Origin: Skermanella pratensis
Lineage (GTDB): Bacteria; Pseudomonadota; Alphaproteobacteria; Azospirillales; Azospirillaceae
Direction of reading: 5' to 3'
Assembly: GCF_008843145.1 (NCBI RefSeq)
Contig: NZ_CP030265.1
Span: 3,774,501 to 3,838,500, forward strand
DNA: 64,000 nt
Under the pieces are notes generated by a model. It made no database searches, had not been told where the DNA came from, and saw only the letters and a program-made list of their open reading frames with translations. Of this stretch, positions 46,578-55,122 are shown piece by piece (the stretch's first letter is position 1; every line of letters starts with the position of its first letter). A program made the translations under genes and the position numbers.

Positions 46578-48368
46578 ATGACAAGCGAACGGTCGTTCAG
46601 GATCACCCCCAACGATGACGTCACCTTCTACCCGCGGGTGTTCGGCCGGCGCGGGGTTGTCGCCTCCCACCACTACCTGTCGGCCGGCGCCGGCCTGGAC
46701 GCCCTCAAGGCGGGCGGCAACGCGGTGGATGCCGCCGTCGCCGCGACCTTCGTCGAAGGCGTGCTGAATCCGAACATGCACACCATCGGCGGCGAATGCC
46801 CGATCCTGATCGCGCCCGCGGACGGCAGCGGGATCATCTGCATCAACGGCAACGCCACGGCCCCGGCCGCGGCGACCCCCGAAGCCTTCCGGGCGCTCGG
46901 GCACGAGACGATCCCGTCGGAAGGCGTCCTGGCGGCCGGTGTGCCCGGGGCCTTCGGCGCGCTGATCGTGGCGGCCCTGCGGTACGGCAGGCTGAGCTTC
47001 GCGGACCTGGTCCGGCCGGCGCTGGAGCTGGCGCGCGACGGCTTCCCGGTGCATGCCGGACTGCTGCGCCAGCACAAGTTCGGCATCGTCCCGAACGCGG
47101 AGAGGTTCCTGACCCACTGGACCACGACCGGCGATGTCTACATGCCGGGAGGAGTCCCGCCGGCCGAAGGCGCCGTTCTGACCAATCCGGCGCTGGCAGG
47201 CATGTTCGGCCATCTGGCGGCGGTCGAGGCCGCATCCGGGGGATCGCGCGAACAAGGGCTGCAGGCGGTGTTCGACGGCTTCTACCGGGGCGACGTCGCC
47301 CGCGAGATCGTCGCCTTCTCCAAGGAGCAGGGCGGCTTGCTGGAGCGGTCGGATTTCGACGCCTTCGAAATCCCCTTGGAGCAGCCTGTCTCAATCGAGT
47401 TCGCCGGTGCCCGCATCTACAAATGCTCGGCCTGGAACCAGGGTGCCGCCCTCCTCCAGAGCCTGTCCATCCTGAAGGCGCGCGATCTGGCCGCCATGGG
47501 GCACAACAGCGCCGACTACGTGCATACCGTCACGGAGGCGATGAAGCTCGCCTTCGCCGACCGGGAACAATACTACGGCGATACCCGCCACGTGAACATC
47601 CCGGTCGACGACCTGCTGGACGACGCCTACGGCCGCCTCCGCGCCGATCTGATCGATCCCGCCGCGGCGAACGCGGAACTGCGCCCGGGCGACCCGACCC
47701 GGCCCGCGGCCCTGCTCGACCCCGCCGAGCGGTTCGGCGGCGCGTCGTGGGGACCGGGGACCGTGCATGTCGACACGGCGGACGCGGCGGGGAACCTGTG
47801 CTCCTTCACGCCGAGCGGCGCCTGGATCAAGTCGTCGCCCGTGATGCCGGCGCTGGGTTTCCCGCTGGGCAACCGGATCTCCAACTTCCACCTGGGACCG
47901 GCGAACCACCCCAACGTGGTGGCGCCGGGCAAACGGCCCCGCACCACCATCAGCCCGACGATCGTGACGCGGAACGACGAGCCCTGGATCGCCTGCGGCA
48001 GCATGGGCGGCGACCAGCAGGACCAGTGGCAGCTCCAGTTCCTGCTGAACCGCCTGCTGTTCGGCATGCCGATCCAGCAGGCGATCGAAGCCCCGAAATT
48101 TTCCAGCGAGCATTTCCCCGGTTTCTTCGCGCCGCATAATTTTTTCACGAATCGCCTGCGCGCCGAGGAGACCCTGGGCGCGGCCGTGCTGGAGGAGCTG
48201 GCCCGGCGCGGCCACGATGTTTCGGTCGGCCCGGCTTGGTCGGAAGGCTTCATGCTCGCGACCGAGCGCCATTCGGCGTCGTCCGGCCCCGCCGGCACGC
48301 TGGAAGCCGGCTGCGATCCGCGCGGAGCCAAGTCCGAAGTGTTTCCCGCAGCGGCGGTCGCCTGGTAA
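46578..48368 (+). CDS. gamma-glutamyltransferase-family Ntn hydrolase
   Basis: A 596-residue GGT-family protein. ASHHYLSAGAGLDALKAGGN AVDAAVA-type N-terminal text and GGECPILI are family features. The expected autocleavage Thr lies in SWGPGTVHVDTADAAGNLCS (about residues 390-409); TVHVDTADAAGN replaces the usual TxHfsVvDxxGN. CGSMGGDQQDQWQLQF is the C-terminal substrate loop. No signal peptide, so a cytosolic amidase or acylase is more likely than glutathione GGT. It follows CitE by 120 bp with no hairpin between. Confidence 0.9.
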   Translation: MTSERSFRITPNDDVTFYPRVFGRRGVVASHHYLSAGAGLDALKAGGNAVDAAVAATFVEGVLNPNMHTIGGECPILIAPADGSGIICINGNATAPAAATPEAFRALGHETIPSEGVLAAGVPGAFGALIVAALRYGRLSFADLVRPALELARDGFPVHAGLLRQHKFGIVPNAERFLTHWTTTGDVYMPGGVPPAEGAVLTNPALAGMFGHLAAVEAASGGSREQGLQAVFDGFYRGDVAREIVAFSKEQGGLLERSDFDAFEIPLEQPVSIEFAGARIYKCSAWNQGAALLQSLSILKARDLAAMGHNSADYVHTVTEAMKLAFADREQYYGDTRHVNIPVDDLLDDAYGRLRADLIDPAAANAELRPGDPTRPAALLDPAERFGGASWGPGTVHVDTADAAGNLCSFTPSGAWIKSSPVMPALGFPLGNRISNFHLGPANHPNVVAPGKRPRTTISPTIVTRNDEPWIACGSMGGDQQDQWQLQFLLNRLLFGMPIQQAIEAPKFSSEHFPGFFAPHNFFTNRLRAEETLGAAVLEELARRGHDVSVGPAWSEGFMLATERHSASSGPAGTLEAGCDPRGAKSEVFPAAAVAW

Positions 48369-48374
48369 CCGCCG

Positions 48375-48419
48375 CCCCGGTCACGCCAGCCCCGGTCACG
48401 CCAGCCCCGGTCACGCCAG
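48375..48419. repeat. three tandem copies of a 15-bp unit
   Basis: CCCCGGTCACGCCAG three times (48375-48389, 48390-48404, 48405-48419) directly after the GGT stop, with a degenerate fourth copy starting. It is likely to vary in copy number. Confidence 0.85.
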
Positions 48420-48515
48420 CCCAGGACGTCGATCTCGGAGTGGATCCACGGCTGTCCGGCATGGTGATTGCTTATTACGGGAAAAGGTTAATCGCGGGCA
48501 GAAGCACTCCGTTTT

Positions 48516-48605
48516 CGTCATGGCCGGACTTGATCCGGCCATCTTTCGCGGGAAGCATCGAAGCCTCCGTGCCTTGAGATCCGCTGGTCAAGCCCGCGGA
48601 TGACG
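48516..48605. repeat. dispersed palindromic (REP-like) element
   Basis: Bounded by CGTCAT and ATGACG, with an inner 9-bp stem ATGGCCGGA / TCCGGCCAT (48520-48542) and a second weaker arm GGATCC-type near the right end. The word GTCATGGCCGG.CTTGA.CCGGCCAT is a very common intergenic repeat in Alphaproteobacteria, usually mis-translated as VMAGLDPAIF. Confidence 0.75.
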
Positions 48606-48729
48606 AACCGAAGGAGAAAACAGTCGCCAGGAATGTTCTCAATAGTTGATTAGCAGAACACGTGCCGGACAGCCGTGGAGTGGATCAGGGTGTCCCGGCT
48701 CAGGTGATCCCGCGGCGGCCCCCGGAGCC

Positions 48730-50379
48730 TTACGGGGCGTCTCGGCCGGTCTCGATCGACTTCGCCACATCGTCGCGGATCGATTGGATCCAGACCCCCT
48801 CGTTCGCCGCGTAGGTGCCGGACTGCCCGTTCAGCTTGCGTACGGACTGCCCGCCGGCCCGGTGCAGGCCGACGACCCGCCAGCCTTGCCCGGCGAATAC
48901 CGGGCTGCCGGAACTGCCGCGTTCCGTGGGGGCACGGTAATGCAGCAGGCGGCGTTCGGGCCGGTCGGGACGACCCGCCGGCGGCCCGTCGTGATCCATC
49001 AGACGGTTGTCCTCCAGCGAAAAGCTGAGTTCGCCGCCCAGGGGATGGCCGATGACATAGACCCGCTGGCCCTCGTCCAGGAAAGGCATGGCCTTCGAGA
49101 TGGGACAGGGTTCGACGCCGCGCGGCGTTTCCTCCAGCCGCAACAGGGTGGCGTCGAGATCCTTGGCGGGGGAACTCCAGGCCACTCCGGTCACGCCATA
49201 GCGTGGAGCGGAACAGCCGGGTTCGGCCAGGGCCTCGAAACTGACCACCGCCTCGTCGCTGTTCAGTTCCGAGCGGTCCCAGGGATCGTCGCTGACCACA
49301 TGGGCGTTGGTCAGCAGGAAATTCCCGTCGCCCAGGGACTGGTGCAGGTCGCTGCCGCGCAGGAGGAAGCCGGTCCCCCTGCCCCGCCCGTCCGGGGCGC
49401 GGATCATGGCGACCGCCCGGGCCCGCTCCATACCCAGGCACATCCACTTGTAGGTGCTGGAACCGGTATCGCCCAGGACACGCTCGAAGGTGCTTGGATC
49501 GGCACCCTGCATTCCCTGCACCTGATCGGGCGTGAGGCTGATCCGGCCGTCTTCGCGCCGGAGCAGCTCGGCCCGGAGCACGGCCAACAGGCCGCCTCCC
49601 GGCCCTCCGTCGATCCGAAGGTTCCAGACTTCGGTGAATTGGCGCAAGGTGCCGGCGATGGCGAAGGCGTCCACATCCTGCGCACCCAGGTACTTGCCCA
49701 GCCAGCGCTCCGCCCCCCGCCAGTCCTCCAGCGCCAGGCAGACCTCGGCGGCGATGGCATAGTCCCAGGCCGGCAGCTCCTCCGCCCAGCGCCGGCCGAT
49801 ATGGTCCCTGATGCGGGCGGCCAAGTGCCCCGGATCGGGCGCGTCGGGCACCCGGATGCCGTCCCGTTCGGCGCGGCGCAACAGGGCGACCACGTTGACG
49901 CCGTGCCAGACCCGGTTCGCGTCGGACTCGTAGATCCTGTGGTACCATGCGACGGCTTGGCCCAAGGCCGACTCGCCCATGCCGAGCCGGCTGCCCCGGG
50001 CCTCGATGAAGATCTGCTTGTACACGCGGCCGAGCAGACCGCAGGCCTCGGGATACTCGTCGCGATCGTCCCGGGCGCGCTCCTCCAGGCGTTTCAGGAG
50101 ATCGAGGGCGGGAATGAGTTCCCCCCGGTCGATCAACGCCTGGCCGTACTGGCGGTAGACGAGGTGCGAATCGCATCCGAGCCGGATCATCGCGTCGGCG
50201 AACTTCTGCATCGTGCCGAAATGCCGCCATTTCCGGAGTTCGCCGAGGATCCTTTTGACGAGGACTCCAGCGGGCAGGTCCGCCTGGTGCCGCAAATGGG
50301 TGATCAGTACTTCAGCCGCTTCGTCGAGCCGCTCCGCTTCCAGGCTTCTAGCCGCCCGCGCGCAGAGGTAACGTCCAGC
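48730..50379 (-). pseudogene. trypsin-like peptidase with TPR-like region, 3' part separated by IS
   Basis: This encodes the C-terminal ~547 residues. The first ~250 are helical repeat-like (LDLLKRLEERARDDRDEYPE, AWYHRIYESDANRVWHGVN), as in peptidases with a TRAFs-binding/TPR domain. The last ~250 form a chymotrypsin-fold protease: TNAHVVSDD (His), DLDATLLRL (Asp), RGSSGSPVF (Ser). The reading frame has lost its own start because the IS lies directly upstream. Joining at the shared GCTGG word to the fragment at 51790-51881 gives a continuous frame (DCVRQAG-RYLCARAARS) of about 578 residues. Confidence 0.85.
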
Positions 50380-50403
50380 GGAGTGGTGGAAATTGGCCCC
50401 TGA

Positions 50404-50460
50404 AGGGTTGAGGCGGCCCGGGTGGAGCTCGCAGAGCGGAACCCGGGCCGCCTCAACCCT
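50404..50460. terminator. 20-bp perfect-stem hairpin inside the IS left end
   Basis: AGGGTTGAGGCGGCCCGGGT (50404-50423) is exactly complementary to 50441-50460, with a 17-base loop. It stands between the IS end and the transposase start, and could block transcription entering from the host gene or serve in regulation of the transposase. Confidence 0.75.
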
Positions 50461-50550
50461 CCGCCCCTGGGGCCGCAACGACGCGGAGGTGGTCATCACG
50501 CTCATCAGGTAAGGTCGAGTTGCGACACGAGACCAGACCCCGAGAGAGGC

Positions 50551-51756
50551 ATGATGACCAAGGATACGATGACACTTCTGCTCGACCAGATCCAGGCCAG
50601 TACCGATGGCGACTTCCTGCGCGCCATCGCCGCTCACACGCTCCAGCGGCTGATGGAGTTCGAGGTCGACGGCCTGATCGGCGCCGGGCGCCATGAGCGC
50701 TCCGACGAGCGCACCACATACCGCAACGGCTATCGGGATCGTCAGCTGGAAACCCGGCTCGGCACGCTCGACCTGAAGATACCGAAGCTGCGCCAGGGAA
50801 CCTACTTTCCGGCCTTCCTGGAGCCCCGCAAGACCGCCGAGAAGGCGCTGACGGCCGTGATCCAGGAAGCGTGGATCCAGGGCGTGTCCACCCGCAAGGT
50901 CGATGACCTGGTCCAGGCGCTGGGCATGACCGGCATCTCCAAGTCGCAGGTCTCGGCCCTGTGCCAGGACATCGACACCCGCGTGCTGTCCTTCCTCGAG
51001 CGGCCGCTGGATGGCGAGTGGCCCTACCTTTGGCTCGATGCGACCTACATCAAGGTCCGCCAGAATGGCCGCATCGTGTCGATCGCGGCAATAATCGCCA
51101 CCGGCGTCAACCAGGACGGCCGCCGCGAAATCCTCGGGCTCGGCCTGGGCCAGTCGGAAGCCGCCACCTTCTGGATCGAGTTTCTGCGTGGTCTGGTCCG
51201 TCGCGGCCTGAAGGGCGTGAAGCTGGTGATCTCCGACGCCCACGAAGGTCTCAAGGCGGCCATCACCCAGGTCCTGAGCGCCACCTGGCAGAGGTGCCGG
51301 GTGCATTTCATGAGATCGCTATTGGCCCATGTGCCGAAAAGCCAGCAGTCGGTCGTCTCGGCCGCTGTCCGGCAGGTCTTCGTCCAGCCCGATCGCGAGA
51401 CTGCCGGACAGGCCTGGCGCCACGTCGCCGATCAGCTCCGCCCGCGCTTTCGCAAGGTCGCCGCCCTGCTCGACGATGCCGAACACGACGTGCTCGCCTA
51501 CATGGACTATCCTGAACCCCATCGTAGCAAGTTGCACTCGACCAATCCGATCGAGCGCTTGAACAAGGAAGTCAAGCGCCGGACCAATGTCGTCGGCATC
51601 TTCCCGAACGAGGCCAGCGTTCGCAGGCTTGTTGGTGCTGTACTTCTCGAGCAGAATGACGAGTGGCAACTACAACATCGTTACCTGACGCTTGAGACCA
51701 TGACCGGCATGGCCGCCAGTGATGAAGCGGCCCTCGCCGCGCTGACCAAGACCTGA
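50551..51756 (+). CDS. IS256-family transposase (MULE/DDE)
   Basis: A 401-residue transposase, full length for the family. The N-domain has GAGRHERSDERTTYRNGYRD and LDLKIPKLRQGTYFPAFLEP; the catalytic domain has LWLDATYIKVR (D), VISDAHEGLKAAI (D) and STNPIERLNKEVKRRTNVVG (E), with CRVHFMRSLLA. No stop or frameshift, so it is probably active. ATG 50551/50554 follows GAGAGG. Confidence 0.96.
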   Translation: MMTKDTMTLLLDQIQASTDGDFLRAIAAHTLQRLMEFEVDGLIGAGRHERSDERTTYRNGYRDRQLETRLGTLDLKIPKLRQGTYFPAFLEPRKTAEKALTAVIQEAWIQGVSTRKVDDLVQALGMTGISKSQVSALCQDIDTRVLSFLERPLDGEWPYLWLDATYIKVRQNGRIVSIAAIIATGVNQDGRREILGLGLGQSEAATFWIEFLRGLVRRGLKGVKLVISDAHEGLKAAITQVLSATWQRCRVHFMRSLLAHVPKSQQSVVSAAVRQVFVQPDRETAGQAWRHVADQLRPRFRKVAALLDDAEHDVLAYMDYPEPHRSKLHSTNPIERLNKEVKRRTNVVGIFPNEASVRRLVGAVLLEQNDEWQLQHRYLTLETMTGMAASDEAALAALTKT

Positions 51757-51789
51757 CCTACGATGCTGATGGCCTCCTCCCAATTTACA

Positions 51790-51881
51790 CCAGCTTGACG
51801 GACGCAATCCGCGCAGACAACATCATCGACCAGTTCGGGCAGTTCGGGCAGTCCCGGAAGGTCGGTTGCTCCAGGGGTCAT
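51790..51881 (-). pseudogene. 5' fragment of the IS-split trypsin-like peptidase gene
   Basis: ATG 51881 encodes MTPGATDLPGLPELPELVDD, then VVCADCVRQAG, before the IS border. The open frame continues into the IS by chance. Its end joins in frame with the 48730-50379 part, so this is the original N-terminus. GGAGTAGCC lies directly before the ATG. Confidence 0.75.
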
Positions 51882-52192
51882 GGCTACTCCTTCGGCGAGA
51901 GGTCCGGATGGCAGGCCGGCACCCGAATACGGCTTTTGCGAGTATTACCATGAATTAATACCCTTCCATCGATATAACGTATAAGGGGATTTCTCCTTGC
52001 TGATTTCCCCCTGGGGGAAGTGGCGGCAGCGATCCCCGGCGCGGGACCTTATCGAAGACGCCGCACAGCTTCAGGCGGAACTCCATGGCGCGGAGCGCCG
52101 GCGCACCGCCGGCCATGGCTTGGCAGAAGGCTTCCCGACGCTGATACAGCTCCGATCCGGCCCAAGCTCATCGCAAGGAGGGCGGTCTCGGA
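51882..52192. other. intergenic region upstream of the split peptidase gene
   Basis: 311 bp with an AT-rich block at about 51940-51990 that probably holds the peptidase promoter. A + frame from 51997 (SPARDLIEDAAQLQAELHGA) looks protein-like for some 40 residues but has no start signal I trust and no family; possibly a decayed gene remnant. Confidence 0.4.
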
Positions 52193-53110
52193 TTACGCGG
52201 GCTGCGGCTTCATCCGGGCTTCGTCCAGCCGGCGCGCGAGCTGCTCGGCGAACTTCGCGGTCGCGACCGGCAGGGTCCGGCCCCGTTGCTGGCCCAGCAC
52301 CAGCGGGCCGTGCGCCATCTCCAGGTCGCTCAGGGGAAGCGCCACGAGGCCGGGATCGGTCTCCGGCACCGGCGCGCCGATCTCGATCTGGAAAGTCACC
52401 ACGCTGCCCGACCGCGCCAGGTTCCGCAGCATCTCGAACGAGTTGGATTCCAGCTCCACCGACAGCTTCGCCGAACTGACGGACAGCAGGTCCTCCAGGA
52501 TGGCGCGGGTACCGAAGCTGCCGTCCGGCAGGGCGATCGGGTATTGCGCGCAATCGCGCAGGCGCACGACTTCCTTCCCCGTCAGGGGATGGTCGGCGGC
52601 GACGATGGCGACGACGCGCTGGCCCAGGGTCATCAGCGGCTGGAACTCGGGTGTCCTGCGCGGGCTGAAGATGATCGCAAGGTCCGTCTCGTACTCGCGC
52701 AGCATCCGGATCGCCGAGCCCTGGTCGACCACCGAGATCTGGAAGCTGACCAGCGGGAAGCGCTCCCGGAACTCCGATATCTGCCGGGGCAGCAGATAGT
52801 TCACCAGCGCCTGGCTGCACGCGATCCGGACATGGCCGCGCCTGAGGCCCGACAGGTCCTCTATGTGCGAGCGCACCCGTTCCAGGTCGGCGGACTGGCT
52901 GCGCACCCAGCGGATGAAGCTCTCCCCCGCCGCGGTCAGCCGGATCCCCTGGGCGGAGCGCTCGAAGATGGCGGCGCCCAGATCCTCCTCCACGTCCTGG
53001 ATCCGGCGCTGGAGCGCCGACGGCGTCACATTGAGCTGTTCGGCCGCCTTCCGCAGCGAACCGAACTTCGCCGCCTCGTCGACATAGCGCCAGATCCGCA
53101 TGTGCCTCAT
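52193..53110 (-). CDS. LysR-family transcriptional regulator
   Basis: A 305-residue LTTR. The N-terminal HTH is MRIWRYVDEAAKFGSLRKAA ... VTPSALQRRIQDVEEDLGAA; residues about 90-295 are the ligand domain (GHVRIACSQALVNYLLPRQI, ISVVDQGSAIRMLREYETDL). Start 53110 or 53101. It is divergent from the heterocycle cluster, 145 bp away, with a perfect palindrome between, so it most likely controls that cluster in response to a pathway compound. Confidence 0.92.
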   Translation of the reverse strand: MRHMRIWRYVDEAAKFGSLRKAAEQLNVTPSALQRRIQDVEEDLGAAIFERSAQGIRLTAAGESFIRWVRSQSADLERVRSHIEDLSGLRRGHVRIACSQALVNYLLPRQISEFRERFPLVSFQISVVDQGSAIRMLREYETDLAIIFSPRRTPEFQPLMTLGQRVVAIVAADHPLTGKEVVRLRDCAQYPIALPDGSFGTRAILEDLLSVSSAKLSVELESNSFEMLRNLARSGSVVTFQIEIGAPVPETDPGLVALPLSDLEMAHGPLVLGQQRGRTLPVATAKFAEQLARRLDEARMKPQPA

Positions 53111-53126
53111 TCCGACATACCCCGCT

Positions 53127-53147
53127 GTGTAGACTTTCCGTCTACAC
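53127..53147. promoter_or_regulatory. LysR operator candidate
   Basis: GTGTAGAC-TTTCC-GTCTACAC, a perfect 8-bp inverted repeat with a five-base spacer; it includes T-N11-A. It is 17 bp before the LysR start and 109 bp before the first ABC gene. Confidence 0.75.
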
Positions 53148-53255
53148 CCTAGCAGGAAAACGGCGTTTGAGGCGCCGTCGGATCGCGCATAGCGTCGTCG
53201 GCGTCCGGATGACGGGCATTCTCCCCTTCCCCACCCCATAGGAGGAACAGGCCAC

Positions 53256-54299
53256 ATGCGCAGCGTCATCAGCCAATGGCCCGCGGTTCTGGCGGGCGCC
53301 CTGGTCGGGGCCTTCGGCCTGGCCGGCGCGGCATCCGCCCAGACACCCGTCAAGATGGTTCTCAACTGGAAATACCAGGGACCGCAGGCGCTGTTCTTCA
53401 TCGCCGAGGACAAGGGCTACTTCAAGGCGGAGGGGCTGGACGTCACCATCGACCAGGGCGAAGGGTCGGCCGCCTCCATCACCAAGGTGGCGACGGGAGC
53501 CTACGACGCCGGGTTCGGCGACGTGAACGCGCTGATCACCCTGGCCGCCAAGTCGCCCGACGAGGCGCCGGTCGCCGTCTTCATGATGTACAACACGCCG
53601 CCCTTCACGGTCGCGGTCAAGGCGGACGGCCCGATCCGGACGCCCAAGGACCTGGAAGGCAAGACCATCGGCGGCCCCGCCAACGACGGCGCGCTCAAGC
53701 TGTTCCCGGCGTTCGCCCAGGTCGCCGGCATCGACGCCGGCAAGGTCTCCGTCACCAATATGCAGGCGAACCTGCGCGAGCAGATGCTCCAGCGCGGCCA
53801 GGTCGACGGGATCTTCGGCTATGTCAACACCATAGCCTTCAGCGCCAAGAGCGCCGGCATGGACCCGGACAAGGATTTCCGCTTCATCAACTACGGCGAT
53901 TACGGGATGGACCTTTATTCCAACGCGATCGTCGTGTCCAAGGCGTTCCTGAGCCAGAACGGCGAGGCGGCGAAGGGCCTGGTCCGGGCGATCAACCGCG
54001 CGGCCAAGGACATGATCGCCGACCCCGCCGGCTCGGTCGCGGCCGTGATGAGGCGCGAGCCCCTGCTGAACGAGAAGGTCGAGATCGAGCGCACCGTCGC
54101 CACCCTGCGGATGGAGATGAACCATCCCGAGATCGCCGCGATCGGCCTGGGCGACGTGGACGACGAACGCCTGAAGCGCGCCATCGACATGGTGGTCGAG
54201 GCCAACGGCCTGGAGAACACCCCGGAACCGTCGGCGATCTTCACCGACGCGTACCTGCCGCCGTTGTCCGAGCGGCCCACCGCCGTCATCAAGCAATAA
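53256..54299 (+). CDS. NMT1/THI5-like ABC substrate-binding protein (1)
   Basis: A 347-residue periplasmic binding protein with a signal peptide ending ASAQ (about residue 29). VKMVLNWKYQGPQALFFIAE DKGYF-type opening, IDQGEGSAASITKVATGAYD and DLYSNAIVVSKAFL match the ThiY/RibY/SsuA group, several of whose members bind pyrimidine-type or aromatic nitrogen ligands. It is the first gene after the LysR operator. A second, related binding protein lies at 58283, sharing the LNWKYQG and IDQGEGSAA segments. Confidence 0.9.
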   Translation: MRSVISQWPAVLAGALVGAFGLAGAASAQTPVKMVLNWKYQGPQALFFIAEDKGYFKAEGLDVTIDQGEGSAASITKVATGAYDAGFGDVNALITLAAKSPDEAPVAVFMMYNTPPFTVAVKADGPIRTPKDLEGKTIGGPANDGALKLFPAFAQVAGIDAGKVSVTNMQANLREQMLQRGQVDGIFGYVNTIAFSAKSAGMDPDKDFRFINYGDYGMDLYSNAIVVSKAFLSQNGEAAKGLVRAINRAAKDMIADPAGSVAAVMRREPLLNEKVEIERTVATLRMEMNHPEIAAIGLGDVDDERLKRAIDMVVEANGLENTPEPSAIFTDAYLPPLSERPTAVIKQ

Positions 54300-54313
54300 C
54301 CAGAAGAAGACAC

Positions 54314-55105
54314 ATGGAACTGGGTCTGAAATCGCGGGTCGTGATGATCACCGGCCCCGCGAAAGGAATGGGAGAGGCCGTCACCATGGCCTTTGCCGCC
54401 GAAGGCTGCCGGCTGGCGCTGGTCGGGCGCGACGTCGCCGCGATCGAGCCGGTCGCCGCCAAGGTCCGGGCGCTGGGCGCGGAGGCGATCGTGATCCACT
54501 GCGACATCACCGACGAGGCGCAATGCGCCGGGGCGGCCGAACGGACGCTCGCGGCCTTTGGGCGGATCGACGTGCTGGTCAACGTGGCGGGCGGCTCCGG
54601 CCCGGTCGGCAAGACCGGCTGGGAGACCACCCGCGAGGAGTTCGACGAGATCGTGGAGCTGAACATGGCGGGATGCTTCAACACCATGAGCGCCGTCATG
54701 CCGACCTTCATCGACCAGCGCTACGGCAAGGTCGTCAATGTCGGCGGCACCTTCGGGATGCGCGGCCGGGCCGGCCGGATGGCCTATTCGGCGTCCAAGT
54801 GGGGCCTGCGCGGCATCACCAAGTCCTTCGCGCTGGAGGCCGGGCCCTACAACGTCAACGTCAACTGCGTGGCGCCGGGCATGGTCGAGGGGCCGCGCTT
54901 CCGCGGCAAGGTCGTGCCGGAAATGGCCCGGCGGCTCGGCATCACCGAGGAGGAGGCGGCCGAGCGGCACGCCGCCGACTACGCGCTGCGCCGCGTCTCC
55001 ACCGGCGAGGACGTGGCCAAGGCGTGCCTCTTCCTCGCCAGCGACGCGGCCCGCCAGATCACCGGCGTCGATCTGCCGGTGGACGGCGGCTGGGCCTCCC
55101 TCTGA
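54314..55105 (+). CDS. SDR-family oxidoreductase
   Basis: A 263-residue SDR. VVMITGPAKGMGEAV is a TGxxxGxG variant, CDITDEAQ, NVAGGSGPVGK, the Ser/Tyr/Lys set GGTFGMRGRAGRMAYSASKW and C-terminal TGVDLPVDGGWASL are typical. It would oxidise or reduce a ring or alcohol carbon of the pathway compound with NAD(P). It starts 14 bp after the binding-protein stop. Confidence 0.92.
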   Translation: MELGLKSRVVMITGPAKGMGEAVTMAFAAEGCRLALVGRDVAAIEPVAAKVRALGAEAIVIHCDITDEAQCAGAAERTLAAFGRIDVLVNVAGGSGPVGKTGWETTREEFDEIVELNMAGCFNTMSAVMPTFIDQRYGKVVNVGGTFGMRGRAGRMAYSASKWGLRGITKSFALEAGPYNVNVNCVAPGMVEGPRFRGKVVPEMARRLGITEEEAAERHAADYALRRVSTGEDVAKACLFLASDAARQITGVDLPVDGGWASL

Positions 55106-55122
55106 CACAGGACGACAGGAAC

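Larger units (their letters stand above)
48369..48729. other. intergenic region made of repeats
   Basis: 361 bp between convergent genes, containing the 15-bp tandem repeat (48375-48419) and the 90-bp double-palindrome element (48516-48605). Short open frames here (for example one reading VMAGLDPAIF) are produced by the repeat and are not genes. Confidence 0.65.
50384..51792 (+). mobile_element. IS256-family insertion sequence
   Basis: About 1.41 kb, ends TGGTGGAAATTGG (50384-50396) and the complement of TGGTGTAAATTGG (51780-51792): 12 of 13 bases match. It contains one transposase gene and, at the left end, a 20-bp perfect hairpin. The two host flanks share CCAGC (50375 and 51790), a remnant or short version of the expected 8-9-bp target duplication. 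It interrupts the trypsin-like peptidase gene. Confidence 0.85.

Noticed and set aside
48217-48603. Short frame with VMAGLDPAIF
   Set aside because: Known artefact of a common palindromic intergenic repeat.
48730-51306. 858-residue minus-strand frame running from the peptidase into the IS
   Set aside because: The first ~310 residues are antisense to the transposase gene; the real N-terminus is at 51790-51881.
51997-52479. 160-residue + strand frame between the split peptidase and the LysR gene
   Set aside because: The second half is antisense to the LysR gene; only about 40 residues look protein-like, with no family or ribosome site.
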